DNA from: Alphaproteobacteria bacterium
GTDB lineage: Bacteria > Pseudomonadota > Alphaproteobacteria > Micavibrionales > UBA2020
NCBI GenBank assembly: GCA_016794125.1
Contig: JAEUKT010000003.1
Location: 1-64,000 of the forward strand
Direction of reading: 5' to 3'
DNA: 64,000 nt
In this document: in pieces, positions 1 through 9,700 of the stretch
Layout: each line of letters starts with the position of its first letter
Position numbering within the stretch: the first letter of the stretch is position 1
Notes under the pieces: model-generated
Database searches by the model: none
What the model was told of the DNA's origin: nothing
Seen by the model: only the letters and a program-made list of their open reading frames with translations
Translations under genes and position numbers: made by a program

Positions 1-1
1 T

Positions 2-853
2 GTTGCCGACCTTGAGAAAGGAGTCCGCAGCTGGATGAAGCCTTGGAACGCAGGGCATACGGCGGGGAAAATCACCCGCCCCCTGCGTCACAACGGCACA
101 CCGTATCAGGGTATCAATATCCTGATGCTGTGGGGCGAAGCCTTGGACAAGGGTTATTCCGCGCCTATCTGGATGACTTACAATCAGGCGCAGGAATTGG
201 GGGCGCATGTTCGCAAAGGGCAGCAAGGTTCTCTTGTGGTCTATGCCAACAAGATAACCCGCACCGAAACGGGCGAAGGTGGCGAGGAAATCGAGAAGCA
301 GATACCATTCATGAAAGGATATTCTGTTTTCAACGTCGAGCAGATTGAGGGATTGCCCGCGCATTACTACGGCAAGCCTGAAAATCCGCTGCCCTTGGCT
401 GAACGCCTTGACCATGCGGAAAGGTTCATAGCCAACACGGGCGCGGTTATCGGCCACGGCGGGGATAAGGCTTACTATGCCCCTGCGCGTGACATCGTGC
501 AGATGCCGCCGTTTGAAGCTTTCAAAGATAAAGAAAGCTATTACGCCACCGTCTTGCATGAACTTTCGCACTGGACGAGCCACAAGACGCGCCTTGACCG
601 CAGCTTTAACGCTAAACGCTTTGGCGATAACGGTTATGCGAGGGAGGAACTTGTAGCGGAACTTGGCGCGGCCTTCCTGTCGGCAGACCTCGGCATAACG
701 CCGGAAATCAGGGAAGACCATGCGGCATATCTGGCGCATTGGCTGAAAGCGTTGAAGGAGGACAGCCGCGCCATATTCAGCGCGGCAGCCCACGCGCAAC
801 GGGCAGCCGATTTCCTGCAAGGCTTGCAGAGGGAGAAAGCGGAGGCGGCATAA
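2..853 (+). CDS. ardC: ArdC-family antirestriction protein, 5'-truncated by the window
   Basis: ArdC proteins are carried by conjugative plasmids and ICEs and protect incoming DNA from restriction. They pair an N-terminal ssDNA-binding domain with a C-terminal zinc-metallopeptidase-like domain. The frame is open from base 2, reading VADLEKGVRSWMKPW, which is typical ArdC N-terminal sequence. The ATG at 35 is therefore internal and the true start lies left of the window. Counted from that ATG, HELSH at about 175-179 is a zinc-binding HExxH motif, and a downstream REELVAEL segment near 207-214 supplies a likely third ligand. The C-terminus is complete. A terminator hairpin follows at 880. Confidence 0.85.
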   Translation, partial: VADLEKGVRSWMKPWNAGHTAGKITRPLRHNGTPYQGINILMLWGEALDKGYSAPIWMTYNQAQELGAHVRKGQQGSLVVYANKITRTETGEGGEEIEKQIPFMKGYSVFNVEQIEGLPAHYYGKPENPLPLAERLDHAERFIANTGAVIGHGGDKAYYAPARDIVQMPPFEAFKDKESYYATVLHELSHWTSHKTRLDRSFNAKRFGDNGYAREELVAELGAAFLSADLGITPEIREDHAAYLAHWLKALKEDSRAIFSAAAHAQRAADFLQGLQREKAEAA

Positions 854-879
854 ATGCCATAACCGCCCCCAATCGGACG

Positions 880-930
880 AAGGCTGTTGCCGGCAGAAAA
901 CGGCAGCAGCCTTCGCATTTTTATTTTTTT
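880..930 (+). terminator. Rho-independent terminator after ardC
   Basis: A 13-bp stem, AAGGCTGTTGCCG (880-892) against CGGCAGCAGCCTT (901-913) with one G-T pair, has an 8-nt loop. A T-rich run at 918-930 follows. A second, weaker hairpin (AGCCTCCCAAC / GTTGGGGGCT, 934-960) lies just downstream. The position after the ardC stop fits transcription termination. Confidence 0.8.
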
Positions 931-1041
931 AAAAGCCTCCCAACTCATAGGTTGGGGGCTATAGATTAAATTTATGTGTAAAAGTATAATATAATTGAGA
1001 AACAAATAGTCAGGATAAACATTCATCAGAAATGGTGGCGA

Positions 1042-1476
1042 ATGAAGTCTGAGGTTATCTGTTGCTTCTGTGGTAGGTGCCTGCCGGAACTTGACTCGGC
1101 CCAACTCGCCGTATTTCCCACGGCGGCCCGCGATGAGTCACAGGCTTTGCACTGTCATCGGCAATGTCTGGCGACAAGGCTTGCAGCGAACATTCCGAAA
1201 CATCCCGACTTAGATGTAGCAGAAGGCGCTGACATGCCCAATGAATACAAGTACTACTTGTTTGACTTGGGCTACGAGTTGAAGGGGGACGCGCTCGATG
1301 CGCGTCGCGAGGTAGATTCGGCACCTACAGGTAGTGAAGATCGCGCCTTCAAAAGTGGGCGAGCCCTCGCATACTATGAAGTCATATCGACAATGCAGCA
1401 GAGGGCGAAAGGGTTTAATATTCCTCTGTCTGATCTAAGGTTAGATGACATCAATCCAGACAAAGACCTTATCTAG
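1042..1476 (+). CDS. Hypothetical protein with N-terminal Cys pairs
   Basis: Encodes 144 residues and no family is recognised. The N-terminus has CCFCGRC at residues 7-13, with CHRQC further on at about 39-43. This could be a small metal-binding module. The rest is charged and soluble, with no signal peptide or membrane segment. A weak GGTGG at 1034-1038 may serve as the ribosome site for the ATG at 1042. It stands alone between the ardC terminator and two leftward genes, so it is probably accessory cargo such as an immunity or defence-associated protein. That role is a guess from location only. Confidence 0.55.
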   Translation: MKSEVICCFCGRCLPELDSAQLAVFPTAARDESQALHCHRQCLATRLAANIPKHPDLDVAEGADMPNEYKYYLFDLGYELKGDALDARREVDSAPTGSEDRAFKSGRALAYYEVISTMQQRAKGFNIPLSDLRLDDINPDKDLI

Positions 1477-1506
1477 CTAATTAATAGATGCTGCGGTTCT
1501 GTTTTC

Positions 1507-1851
1507 CTATTTATGTTCTGCGCTGTTTTGTTTCAGAAGTGCCGCCCTCACATCTTCCTCGCTCCAATGCAGTCGCTCGGGGCTTCCGCGAAGGAGTGTT
1601 GACCGCTTCTTCGTGATCGTCGTGCCGACTTTATGCGGCCTCAATTCTGAGCCGATAATATTTTCTATGACGGCTGCTTTCAGCACCGTCAGCTTGACGA
1701 AATCGCCGTCGATATGGGCGATTTGCGCCACAACCTTTTGCTTTCCCCACGGCTTGCTTTTGCCGCGCTTGTACTTCTTGGGCGACCATATCGCCTCTAC
1801 CCATTCAACAACGTCGGATTCAAGGAACTCGCTCGATTTTTCCCAAGTCAT
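1507..1851 (-). CDS. Hypothetical protein downstream of relaxase fragment
   Basis: Encodes 114 residues, soluble and basic, with no recognised family. The ATG at 1851 follows an AAGGGGAAAAGGT ribosome site. It starts 12 bases after the stop of the relaxase fragment on the same strand, so the two were probably co-transcribed before the upstream gene was broken. The centre reads as a short beta-rich segment (VVAQIAHIDGDFVKLTVLKA). A mobilisation-accessory role is possible from position but nothing in the sequence proves it. Confidence 0.6.
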   Translation of the reverse strand: MTWEKSSEFLESDVVEWVEAIWSPKKYKRGKSKPWGKQKVVAQIAHIDGDFVKLTVLKAAVIENIIGSELRPHKVGTTITKKRSTLLRGSPERLHWSEEDVRAALLKQNSAEHK

Positions 1852-1863
1852 ACCTTTTCCCCT

Positions 1864-3273
1864 TTACCTTTTCGCGTTGAACTTGATTGATGCCCGCGCC
1901 GAGGGCGCCGCCGTGGTCATGCGGATGGCGGCTGGCTTTACCGCGCTAATGCCGCCGCCCGATGGCGGGCGCAATCCGGTACGCACCAGCATTTCCCTGA
2001 CTTCCAGCACGTTCCGGCGCAGGTTAGGAACGGCTATTTTCGGGTCAATCGGAGGACGCTTCGACACTAGGCTTTCGTTCTCTGGTGACTTGAACACGCG
2101 GTCGAGCAGCTGGTCATTGTCGCGTTTTCTTACTACCGTCTGGAGGTAACTGGTCTCGTCAAGCTGCCGCTCAGGTGGCGGCGACATGACGAAGATGCTC
2201 CAGCGTGGCAGGCCATTAAGCGAATAACTCATATTGTTTATGAGCGACATAAACGAGTTGTTGGCTTCAATGCGCCGCGCTTCGGCTTCCTGTTTTATCT
2301 GGATTTCGGCATAGCGGCGCACCAGCTCGTTCAACTCGGCCTGCTTCGCCTGAACTTCCCTGCGTTCCTGCCGTTCCTCTTTCTCCTGCTTTTCCTTCTC
2401 TACGGCCTTCAGTTGTAGGGTTTCCATCGTCTTCTCGATTACGCGCCGGATGCGCGCGCGCATCTCGTCCGAAAGGCGGTTATCTTCAAGGGAGGCTTGA
2501 AGGGTCGACAAGTCGCCTGCCAGCAGTGCAATACGCGCTTCCGTTTGCGCCAGTTGAGCCGCCAGCGGCACTTTTTCGACCGCCGCAACGCTATCCGCTC
2601 TTGCGGCGGGCGGCTGCGGCGGCTCTGTTTGTGTGGCGACATAGCGGGCGATTTCCTGCCGCAGCCGCGCAACCTCTATCTTGTGTTCTTCCCGATAAAC
2701 GGTGACGGTTTTCTGCAAGTCCTGTCGCATCAGGAGCTGGCTGCGGATAAGGGAATGCAGCTCCTTCCGGTCGCGCTGAATCGCGGCCTTGGTTTCGGCC
2801 TCGTTGATTGCCCTGATTTTCTGGTATTCGCCTGTGACGCGCTGCCATACGCCCGCGACACCGGAGGCGAGGCGCGAGGAACGGGCTTTGGTTTCCTTCG
2901 TCCACCGCGCCTGCTGAACGGCGAGCAGATCGCGCCGCTCTGCGCGATGCTGCGCCGTCAGGGTGCGAATTTCCTGCACCAAGGGAAGCCGCCTTGCGGA
3001 GGCGGTATTCTTGGCCTCCGCAACGAACCTTTGCAGGTTCTCCGTCATGCGGGAGGCCAGGAATACTTTTGCCTGCTCTATCGCAGGCAGGTCTTCAGGC
3101 TTGCCAAGCCGCGCCTTCAGCTCCCTTGTGCCAAGGTCGAGCCATCTTGTCAGGGAGTAAATACCGCCCTTCACATCGAGGGCGACAAAGCCGCGCTTGT
3201 CGCCCCGCGCCAGCAGGAATCCGCGTTCCTGCAAGGCGGCGGCGAAAGTTTGTTTGCTACAATGATGGTTCAA
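1864..3273 (-). pseudogene. Relaxase C-terminal fragment, N-terminal nicking domain lost
   Basis: The 469-residue frame matches the C-terminal half of MobA/VirD2-type relaxases. It begins with SKQTFAAALQERGFLLARGD, a segment that in full-length relaxases follows the catalytic domain, then a long charged coiled-coil-like stretch (about 100-340) and a Pro/Arg-rich tail. The catalytic tyrosine and three-His nicking domain are absent. In the minus-strand frame a TGA stop lies at 3277-3279, and the only start is a TTG at 3273. Relaxase-like sequence stops near 3258, where helicase-like sequence of opposite orientation begins. This is best read as a gene truncated by insertion or recombination. A translated accessory fragment cannot be excluded. 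Confidence 0.75.
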
Positions 3274-4859
3274 AGTTCAGACTGGCGCTCAATACAGAAA
3301 AGCATTTTGCTGTAATTGTTGAGAAGGAAAATGAAACGGTCGACTGGGGAAATATTGCTGAACTCGAAAATACAAACTTCAACTGTTATTGTCTGTACCA
3401 TGATGTGGAGAACAATCTTATGTTTGTTTATGCTAGCGCTAAAGAATTGCCTGATAGCATAGTGCAGGCGGTGACAGATAATGCACAGCGTTTGGTAGAC
3501 CAAAAAATTTATAGATGCTTGCATGGCATAAACCGATTAATGATCACTAATTTCGGACTGAAACAAAGACTTGTTGGCCCGATTAGGTATCGTCAATATA
3601 TAGGATTGGATGTTGGGCAGGGCTTGAAGGATAGGATAACTGAAAATTCTTACGCAGCTATGTTGTTTGGAACGGGCTATGAGGATGCCGACCGGACCAG
3701 TGTGGGATGTTCTTTAAAAGGAAAAATTTGGTCACGTGATGGAGGGTCATTAGCGGAGTGGAGTGAATGGTGCAATCACGTAGGAACAAAGATTGTTAAT
3801 GCAGAGATCGATGTTGAGAAAATATTTGAAGGGGTGCTATTCCCTGAGCAGTTGAAAGTTCTGCCTACTGATAAAAATATAATTATGGCCGATTGGTCTG
3901 ACTATATATTCGAAAACATGTTTGAGAGAGTTTCAATTACGGTTGATAACGTCAAGCACACAACTGATGAGTGCGAAATAGTCTTTAAAAGCTCTACAGA
4001 TAAGAAAATAGTATTCGAATTGAGTTATCCTAGCGGTGCCGTTTCTTATGAATTGGAACTGACAACGGATGCACCAGAAGGATATAGGATCAAATCTGTA
4101 ACGAATGATATTGCAGTAGTGTCAGGTAAGGATTCTAGAAACGGCGCTGACTTTTTTACAATCAACCCGCCTATGTTTTGGTTTGAAGATGCGTCTGTAT
4201 TGGTGGAGGGATGCTTATACATCAAAGCTAGTAAACACCAATTAGCTGGTGTTTATGATGCAACGACAGCTTCTGTTTTTGATTGGTCATCAACAGATAT
4301 ACGTGTCGAAAGTCAAGGAGAGGATAAAAAACCAAATTCAATTCAGAGAGCTACAATTTTAGACTCAAAAAAGGATAGCCCGATATTGGTATTTGATGAT
4401 GATGGATCGGGTGAAATTGCCGACGTGGTCGCTGTCTATAATCATGATGCTGAATTGGTAGTGAGGCTTTACCATTGCAAATATTCGAAGCAAGGCACAG
4501 CTGGGTTGCGGCTAAATGATGTTTATGAAATTTGTGGACAAGCGCAAAAGTCTGTCAAATGGGCGGGTTCAGCAAAAGACCTTTCTGACAGAATTAGACG
4601 GCGCGAGAAGAAGCGCGTAGAAAATGGAAAGCCGACCCGTTTTGAGGTCGGGGGCATGAGTGAATTGAACACCTTCTTAATGATGTCAAAACAAAAGCTC
4701 GTGAAATTTGAAATTGTATTAGTTCATCCTGGCATATCTTATGCCCAGTTAAACGCGGGTAGCGAGTCCGCGAGGAATATACTACGAGTTTTGGCTTCAA
4801 CCGCATCTTATCTTTTAGAAACTTTTGAAATTAAAATGAAACTTGTTATTAATGAGTAG
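3261..4859 (+). pseudogene. C-terminal fragment of a helicase-type defence protein with nuclease-like tail
   Basis: The frame runs open from inside the antisense relaxase, but recognisable sequence begins near NDGSKFRLALN at 3261. It resembles the C-terminal half of large DEAD/DEAH helicase-family proteins found in defence islands; I recognise the family but not a named system. The tail has DDDGSGEIADVV (about 4394-4430), then VRLYHCKYSK and CGQAQKSVKWA. This acidic-then-xCK spacing is reminiscent of a PD-(D/E)xK nuclease fold. No Walker motifs are present because the front half is missing. Base composition looks AT-richer than the flanks. There is no start codon with a ribosome site near the junction. 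The first in-frame ATG is about 3420. Confidence 0.6.
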
Positions 4860-4893
4860 CGCGCTCATATCGGAGAAGATGTTAGTGTTCGCC

Positions 4894-5184
4894 TCACTTA
4901 TGAGTTTTAAGCCACTCTTCCATGTCGGCAATTTCTTTCTTCTGCGCTGAAATAATTTTCTCAGCCATAGAACGCGCTTCCGCATCCTTGCCGTCTTTCA
5001 GCTGCTTCTCCGCCATGTCGAGTGCCATTTTGTGGTGGGGGATCATGTTGCGGATAAAATCCGCATCCTGATTTCCGGTCTTTACCATCGGCATACATTC
5101 TTTATGCGTCATCTCTGCGGCCTGTGCGGCTGCGCCATTGATAAGAAAGGCGAGGGCGGCAGCGGCGATAAAAGCGTGCTTCAT
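4894..5184 (-). CDS. Periplasmic DUF305 protein
   Basis: DUF305 proteins are small ferritin-like helical proteins, often near copper and silver resistance genes. A signal peptide (MKHAFIAAAALAFLINGAAA) is followed by the conserved core DADFIRNMIPHHKMALDMA, where the His pair and Met residues are likely metal ligands. I chose the ATG at 5184 over the ATG at 5205 because AAAGGAG sits just upstream of it and the signal peptide starts there. It is transcribed away from the metal operon that starts at 5333, with an inverted repeat between the two. A second DUF305 protein, membrane-anchored, lies at 12283. Confidence 0.88.
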   Translation of the reverse strand: MKHAFIAAAALAFLINGAAAQAAEMTHKECMPMVKTGNQDADFIRNMIPHHKMALDMAEKQLKDGKDAEARSMAEKIISAQKKEIADMEEWLKTHK

Positions 5185-5221
5185 GGTTGTTCTCCTTTTA
5201 TTCATAATCCGAACGAGGAAA

Positions 5222-5240
5222 TCTACAACTCAAATGTAGA
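5222..5240. promoter_or_regulatory. Inverted repeat, candidate operator
   Basis: TCTACA-N7-TGTAGA is a perfect 6-bp inverted repeat in the 150-bp gap between the leftward DUF305 gene and the rightward metal operon. Its half-sites recall TACA/TGTA-type copper operators, but the spacer is longer than in the classical CopY box. The function is inferred from position only. Confidence 0.35.
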
Positions 5241-5332
5241 ATGGGTGGGAGAGGTTCCCAAAGAGCGAATAAAAACAGCCTTGTAGCGGTATAACTGGAA
5301 AAGCCTTAACCGGAAGGTTATATAATGAGGGT

Positions 5333-5701
5333 ATGAAAGTGGGAATCGTAAAATTCCTGGCCGTTGTTCTAGCCCTTGGGTTCATGTTCGTCATGCCCAA
5401 GACGGCAGAGGCTCATCCCGCGAAGTTCCACGCATCCACCCAAGAGAAAAGCGCACCTGCTGCGGTGAAGACTGAAATTTCCGCGCAGGCTGTTGCCGTC
5501 CTATCCGGCTCGAATGAAGACGATGGCTGTGAAGGCGGCTGCTGCACGATGACGGCGGCCTGCTGCTCGCCTGCCGCGCTGATGCAGCACCAGTTCGAGC
5601 TTGTTCCTGTTCAAGCCGCCTTCGATTTTGTTTACAATACGGAAGTTATGCCGCAAGGCCCGCCTTACACGCTGTTGCGCCCCCCGAAATTCTCCGCCTG
5701 A
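5333..5701 (+). CDS. Cys-rich secreted protein ahead of the first RND system
   Basis: Encodes 122 residues: a signal peptide (MKVGIVKFLAVVLALGFMFV through TAEA, cleavage near AEA-HP), a Cys cluster (GCEGGCCTMTAACC, about 64-77), and a C-terminus ending LLRPPKFSA. No named family is certain. The layout is like DUF2946-type small secreted proteins near metal pumps. The protein at 12952 has the same plan. A role in periplasmic metal capture is inferred. The start is fixed by the signal peptide. The ribosome site is poor, because GAGG ends only two bases before the ATG. Confidence 0.7.
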   Translation: MKVGIVKFLAVVLALGFMFVMPKTAEAHPAKFHASTQEKSAPAAVKTEISAQAVAVLSGSNEDDGCEGGCCTMTAACCSPAALMQHQFELVPVQAAFDFVYNTEVMPQGPPYTLLRPPKFSA

Positions 5702-5787
5702 CATTGCCAGTGACCGTATTCGCTATTGGGGATAATTGTGTCCTCGTGGCTACGGCATGAACAATCGCTCATGTGGAGTTTATTCCA

Positions 5788-6750
5788 ATGCTCACGATAC
5801 GCCCGTATTCTATCTGCGCCGCTATGGTGCTTGCCGCCCTTGTTATATCCGCGCCAGTTCAGGCGCATGAAGGACATGACGACACCGCCGCGCTCACCGG
5901 AGAGGCAGCGCCCGAAGGCGCACCGCTCACCCTTAGCTCCGAGACAATCGCCAATCTGGACGTAAAGACTGCCACGGCGGCAATGAAGCCATTGCCGGAT
6001 ACATTATCCATGCCGGCCACTGTTTCTCTCCTGCCGGAACGGCAAGCGCAGGTTACGACCCGCTTTGACGGACGAATACAGGAAATCAAGGTCAAGATCG
6101 GGCAGGACGTTCAAAAAGGACAAGAGCTGATAATCGTCGAGCCTGTGCAAATCGGCACGAATGTCATCACATACAGGTCACCCATGACAGGGCGCGTGAT
6201 GCAGCAGAATGTCGTAGCAGGGCAGGCTGTGACATTCCAGACCTCTCTCATTGACTTGGCCGATATTAGCCAAGTGTTGCTCAAGGGCGCGGTCTACGAA
6301 ACTCCCGACCTTGCACGGTTGAAGGTAGGCCAGACAGTCACGGCGAATGTCGGCATTTATCCCAACCAGACTTTTGTAGGCAAAATAGAGAAGATAGACG
6401 CGGGGCCAGCGGCAGACAGCCGCGCACTCCATGTTTACGCCTTGTTCGATAACGCGGCGGGGCTGTTGAAGCCAAACCTGCGCGGGACGATGGTTGTTAC
6501 CCTCAATGACAAGGACGATAAACCAACCGTTGTCATTCCGCTTGCAGCCGTACTTGAAAATAACGGCGTGTCCTTTGTCTTTGTGAAGGAAGGCCAGACA
6601 TTCGAGCGGCGGGAAGTGCAGCTCGGAAGCAAGACCAGTTCGGAAGTCGAGGTTATCAGCGGCGTATTGCCTGACGAGGAAGTGGTGACGCAGGGAAATT
6701 ACCAGCTTCAGTATTTGAAGCCGACACCTGCGAAACCGAAGGAGCATTAA
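5788..6750 (+). CDS. HME-RND efflux periplasmic adaptor subunit
   Basis: CusB/CzcB-type membrane fusion protein that links the inner-membrane RND pump to an outer-membrane channel. It has a signal peptide (to VQAHEGHDD), a His-containing N-terminus, then barrel-sandwich and beta-barrel segments including FDGRIQEIKVKIGQDVQKGQ and YRSPMTGRVMQQNVVAGQ. At 320 residues it is on the short side for the family. I chose the ATG at 5788, nine bases after GGAG, over the upstream GTG at 5773. The gene is two bases from the pump gene. No outer-membrane factor is in this operon; the only one is encoded at 13355. Confidence 0.9.
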   Translation: MLTIRPYSICAAMVLAALVISAPVQAHEGHDDTAALTGEAAPEGAPLTLSSETIANLDVKTATAAMKPLPDTLSMPATVSLLPERQAQVTTRFDGRIQEIKVKIGQDVQKGQELIIVEPVQIGTNVITYRSPMTGRVMQQNVVAGQAVTFQTSLIDLADISQVLLKGAVYETPDLARLKVGQTVTANVGIYPNQTFVGKIEKIDAGPAADSRALHVYALFDNAAGLLKPNLRGTMVVTLNDKDDKPTVVIPLAAVLENNGVSFVFVKEGQTFERREVQLGSKTSSEVEVISGVLPDEEVVTQGNYQLQYLKPTPAKPKEH

Positions 6751-6752
6751 TC

Positions 6753-9700
6753 ATGTTCGACAAGCTCATAGGCTTTTCGCTGTCAAACCGCCTGTTTGTA
6801 GTGGCCTTCGCCTGCGCGGTCATGGCCTACGGCCTGCTGACCCTGCGCCAGCTTCCGGTCGATGTCTTTCCCGACCTTAATCGCCCGACCGTTACGATAT
6901 TCAGCGAGGCCGAAGGGCTTGCGCCCGAAGAAGTCGAAACGCTCGTTACCCTGCCCATCGAAACCGTCATGAACGGCGCAAATGGCGTGATGCGGGTGCG
7001 CTCGGCTTCTGCAATCGGACTTTCGATTGTCTGGGTTGAATTTGACTGGAACATGGATGTCTATAAAGCACGCCAGATTGTCACGGAAAAGCTCGCGCAA
7101 TCGTCGGCGGTTCTGCCCAGCACCGTGAAACCTATACTTGGCCCCATTTCTTCCATCATGGGAGAAATCATGCTCGTCGGCCTTACCTCCGATAACAAAG
7201 ACGTAAACCCGATGGAATTGCGGAGCCTTGCAGACTGGACGATACGCCCGCGCCTGCTTGCCGTGCCGGGATTATCACAGGTCACGGTAATCGGGGGAGA
7301 GAAGAAGCAATATCAGGTGTTGCTCGACCCCGAGAAGATGATTTATCACAGCGTCACTTTCGAGGAAGTCAGGGCAGCCCTCGAAAATTCCAACGTCAAC
7401 TCCACAGGCGGTTTCCTGTTCGAGCCATATCAGGAAAGGCTTATCCGTAATATAGCAAGGGTCAAAGACCTGAATGATATACGGCAGGCTGTGCTGCCAA
7501 AGCAGGTCGAGAAAGACGCGCCGCCGCTCACCATTGGCGATGTCGGCCAAGTCAGGCTAGGCGGCCCCCTCGGCAAGCGCGGGGACGCGGGCATAGGCGG
7601 CAAGGCGGGCGTAATCCTGTCCGTCCAGAAACAGCCAAATGCCGACACCATCGGCCTGACCAAGAAGATTGAAGTCGAACTTGCCGCCATCGGCAAGACG
7701 CTGCCGGAAGGCGTTAAGCTGCATCTGGAGATATTCGAGCAGGCGAGGTTCATAGACAGGGCAATCAATAACGTGGTTCAGGCGTTGCGGGATGGTTCGA
7801 TTCTCGTTGTCGTCGTCCTGTTTATCTTCCTGCTGAACATTCGCACGACATTCATCACCCTCACCGCCATTCCACTGTCCTTGATTATCACCGCGCTTGT
7901 CTTCAAGTTCTTCGGACTATCCATCAATACCATGACGCTGGGCGGCCTTGCGGTTGCTGTCGGAGAGCTTGTGGACGATGCAATCGTGGACGTTGAGAAC
8001 GTCTATCGGCGCTTGCGTGAAAACCGCCAGCTTGCCAATCCTCGGCCTGCGGTCGAGGTGATCCGCGAGGCTTCTGTCGAAGTCAGAAGCTCAATCGTAT
8101 TTGCCACCATCATCGTCATTCTGGTTTTTGTGCCTCTGTTTGCAATGAGCGGCATCGAGGGACGGATATTCATGCCGCTGGGCGTTGCTTACATCGTATC
8201 CATTCTGGCTTCGCTGTTCGTCGCCGTGACGGTCACGCCCGCTCTTTGCTCCTATCTGCTGCCGCAGATGTCAAAATTAGGCCACAAAGGGGACGGGCTG
8301 ATTGTCAGGGTGTTAAAGGCGTTCCAGCGTGTCGGCCTTGCAATCGCCCTGAAACTGCGCTGGCTCGTCTTGGCCGGAGCCTTTGCCGCGTTTCTCTGGG
8401 CGGCGGCATTGTCGCTGACTTTCGGCAAGGAGTTCCTGCCGCCCTTCAATGAAGGCAGCGCAACGATCAATCTGCTGTCTGTTCCTGGCACTTCGCTTGC
8501 GGAGAGCAATCGCATCGGGACGATAGCGGAAAAACTTATCATGGAAGTTCCAGAAGTTGCCCTGACCGGACGCAGGACAGGTCGGGCAGAGCTGGACGAC
8601 CACGCCGAGGGCGTCCACTCAACGGAAATCGAAGTCGAGTTGAAGGAAGGCGGGAGAGGAAAGAAGGAAGTCATGGACGATATTCGCGCCAAACTTTCCA
8701 CAATTCCCGGAATTGTCGTAAATATCGGGCAGCCGATTTCACACCGGATAGACCATATCTTGTCAGGGGTGCGCGCGCAGGTCGCTATCAAAATATTTGG
8801 CGACGATCTCGCCACTTTGAGAAGCCTTGCGGAGGAAACCCAAAACGCCATGTCCGGCGTGAAGGGTGTGGTAGACCTGCAAGTGGAAAAGCAGGTCTTG
8901 GTTCCGCAGCTCCATATCCGCATAGACCGGAGCAAGGCTTTGGCACAGGGGGTCATGGCGGGGGAAATCGCGGATATGAGCGAACTCGCCTTGCAGGGAA
9001 AAACTGTCAGTCAGATCATAGAAGGTCAGCGCATCTATGACCTTGTTGTCAGGCTCAACGAGGACGACCGCGCCAATGCGTCCGATATTTCCCGTATCCC
9101 GATGGACACGGTGCGCGGCACGACAACGCCGCTCGGCCTAGTCGCCAATATTGAGAAGGGAGAAGGCCCGAACATCATCAATCGTGAAGATGTGCATCGG
9201 CGAATAGTCGTTTCTGCCAACGTGGCAGGCCGCGACCTTGTGAGCGCGGTCGGAGAAATCAAGCAGGTTCTTGAGCAGAAAGTGCATCTGCCCCAAGGAT
9301 ATTACTATGTCTATAGCGGGCAGTTCGAGGCGCAGGCTTCCGCCTCCAGAATGCTCGCTATTCTCGGGATGTTTTCGCTGCTTGGAATATTCGTTGTGCT
9401 GTATAGCCATTTCAACAGCGTAAATCTCGCCCTGCAAATCATGATTGGAATACCCTTGGCATTTATCGGAGCGGTCGCGGGCGTATGGGCGACCGGAGGA
9501 GTGTTCTCGGTTGCAACGCTTGTCGGCTTCATCACCCTGACAGGCATTGCAGCACGAAACGGCATCATGATGATTGCCCACTATCTGCACCTGATGAAGT
9601 CCGAAGGGGAGAAGTTCACCCTTCAGATGCTTTATCGGGGGTCGCAGGAAAGGCTTGTGCCTGTCCTGATGACGGCCTTGACCGCGCTGATGGCGCTTGT

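Noticed and set aside
2994-3260. N-terminal extension of the helicase-like frame on the plus strand
   Set aside because: This stretch is antisense to well-recognised relaxase coding sequence. Its translation has no domain character.
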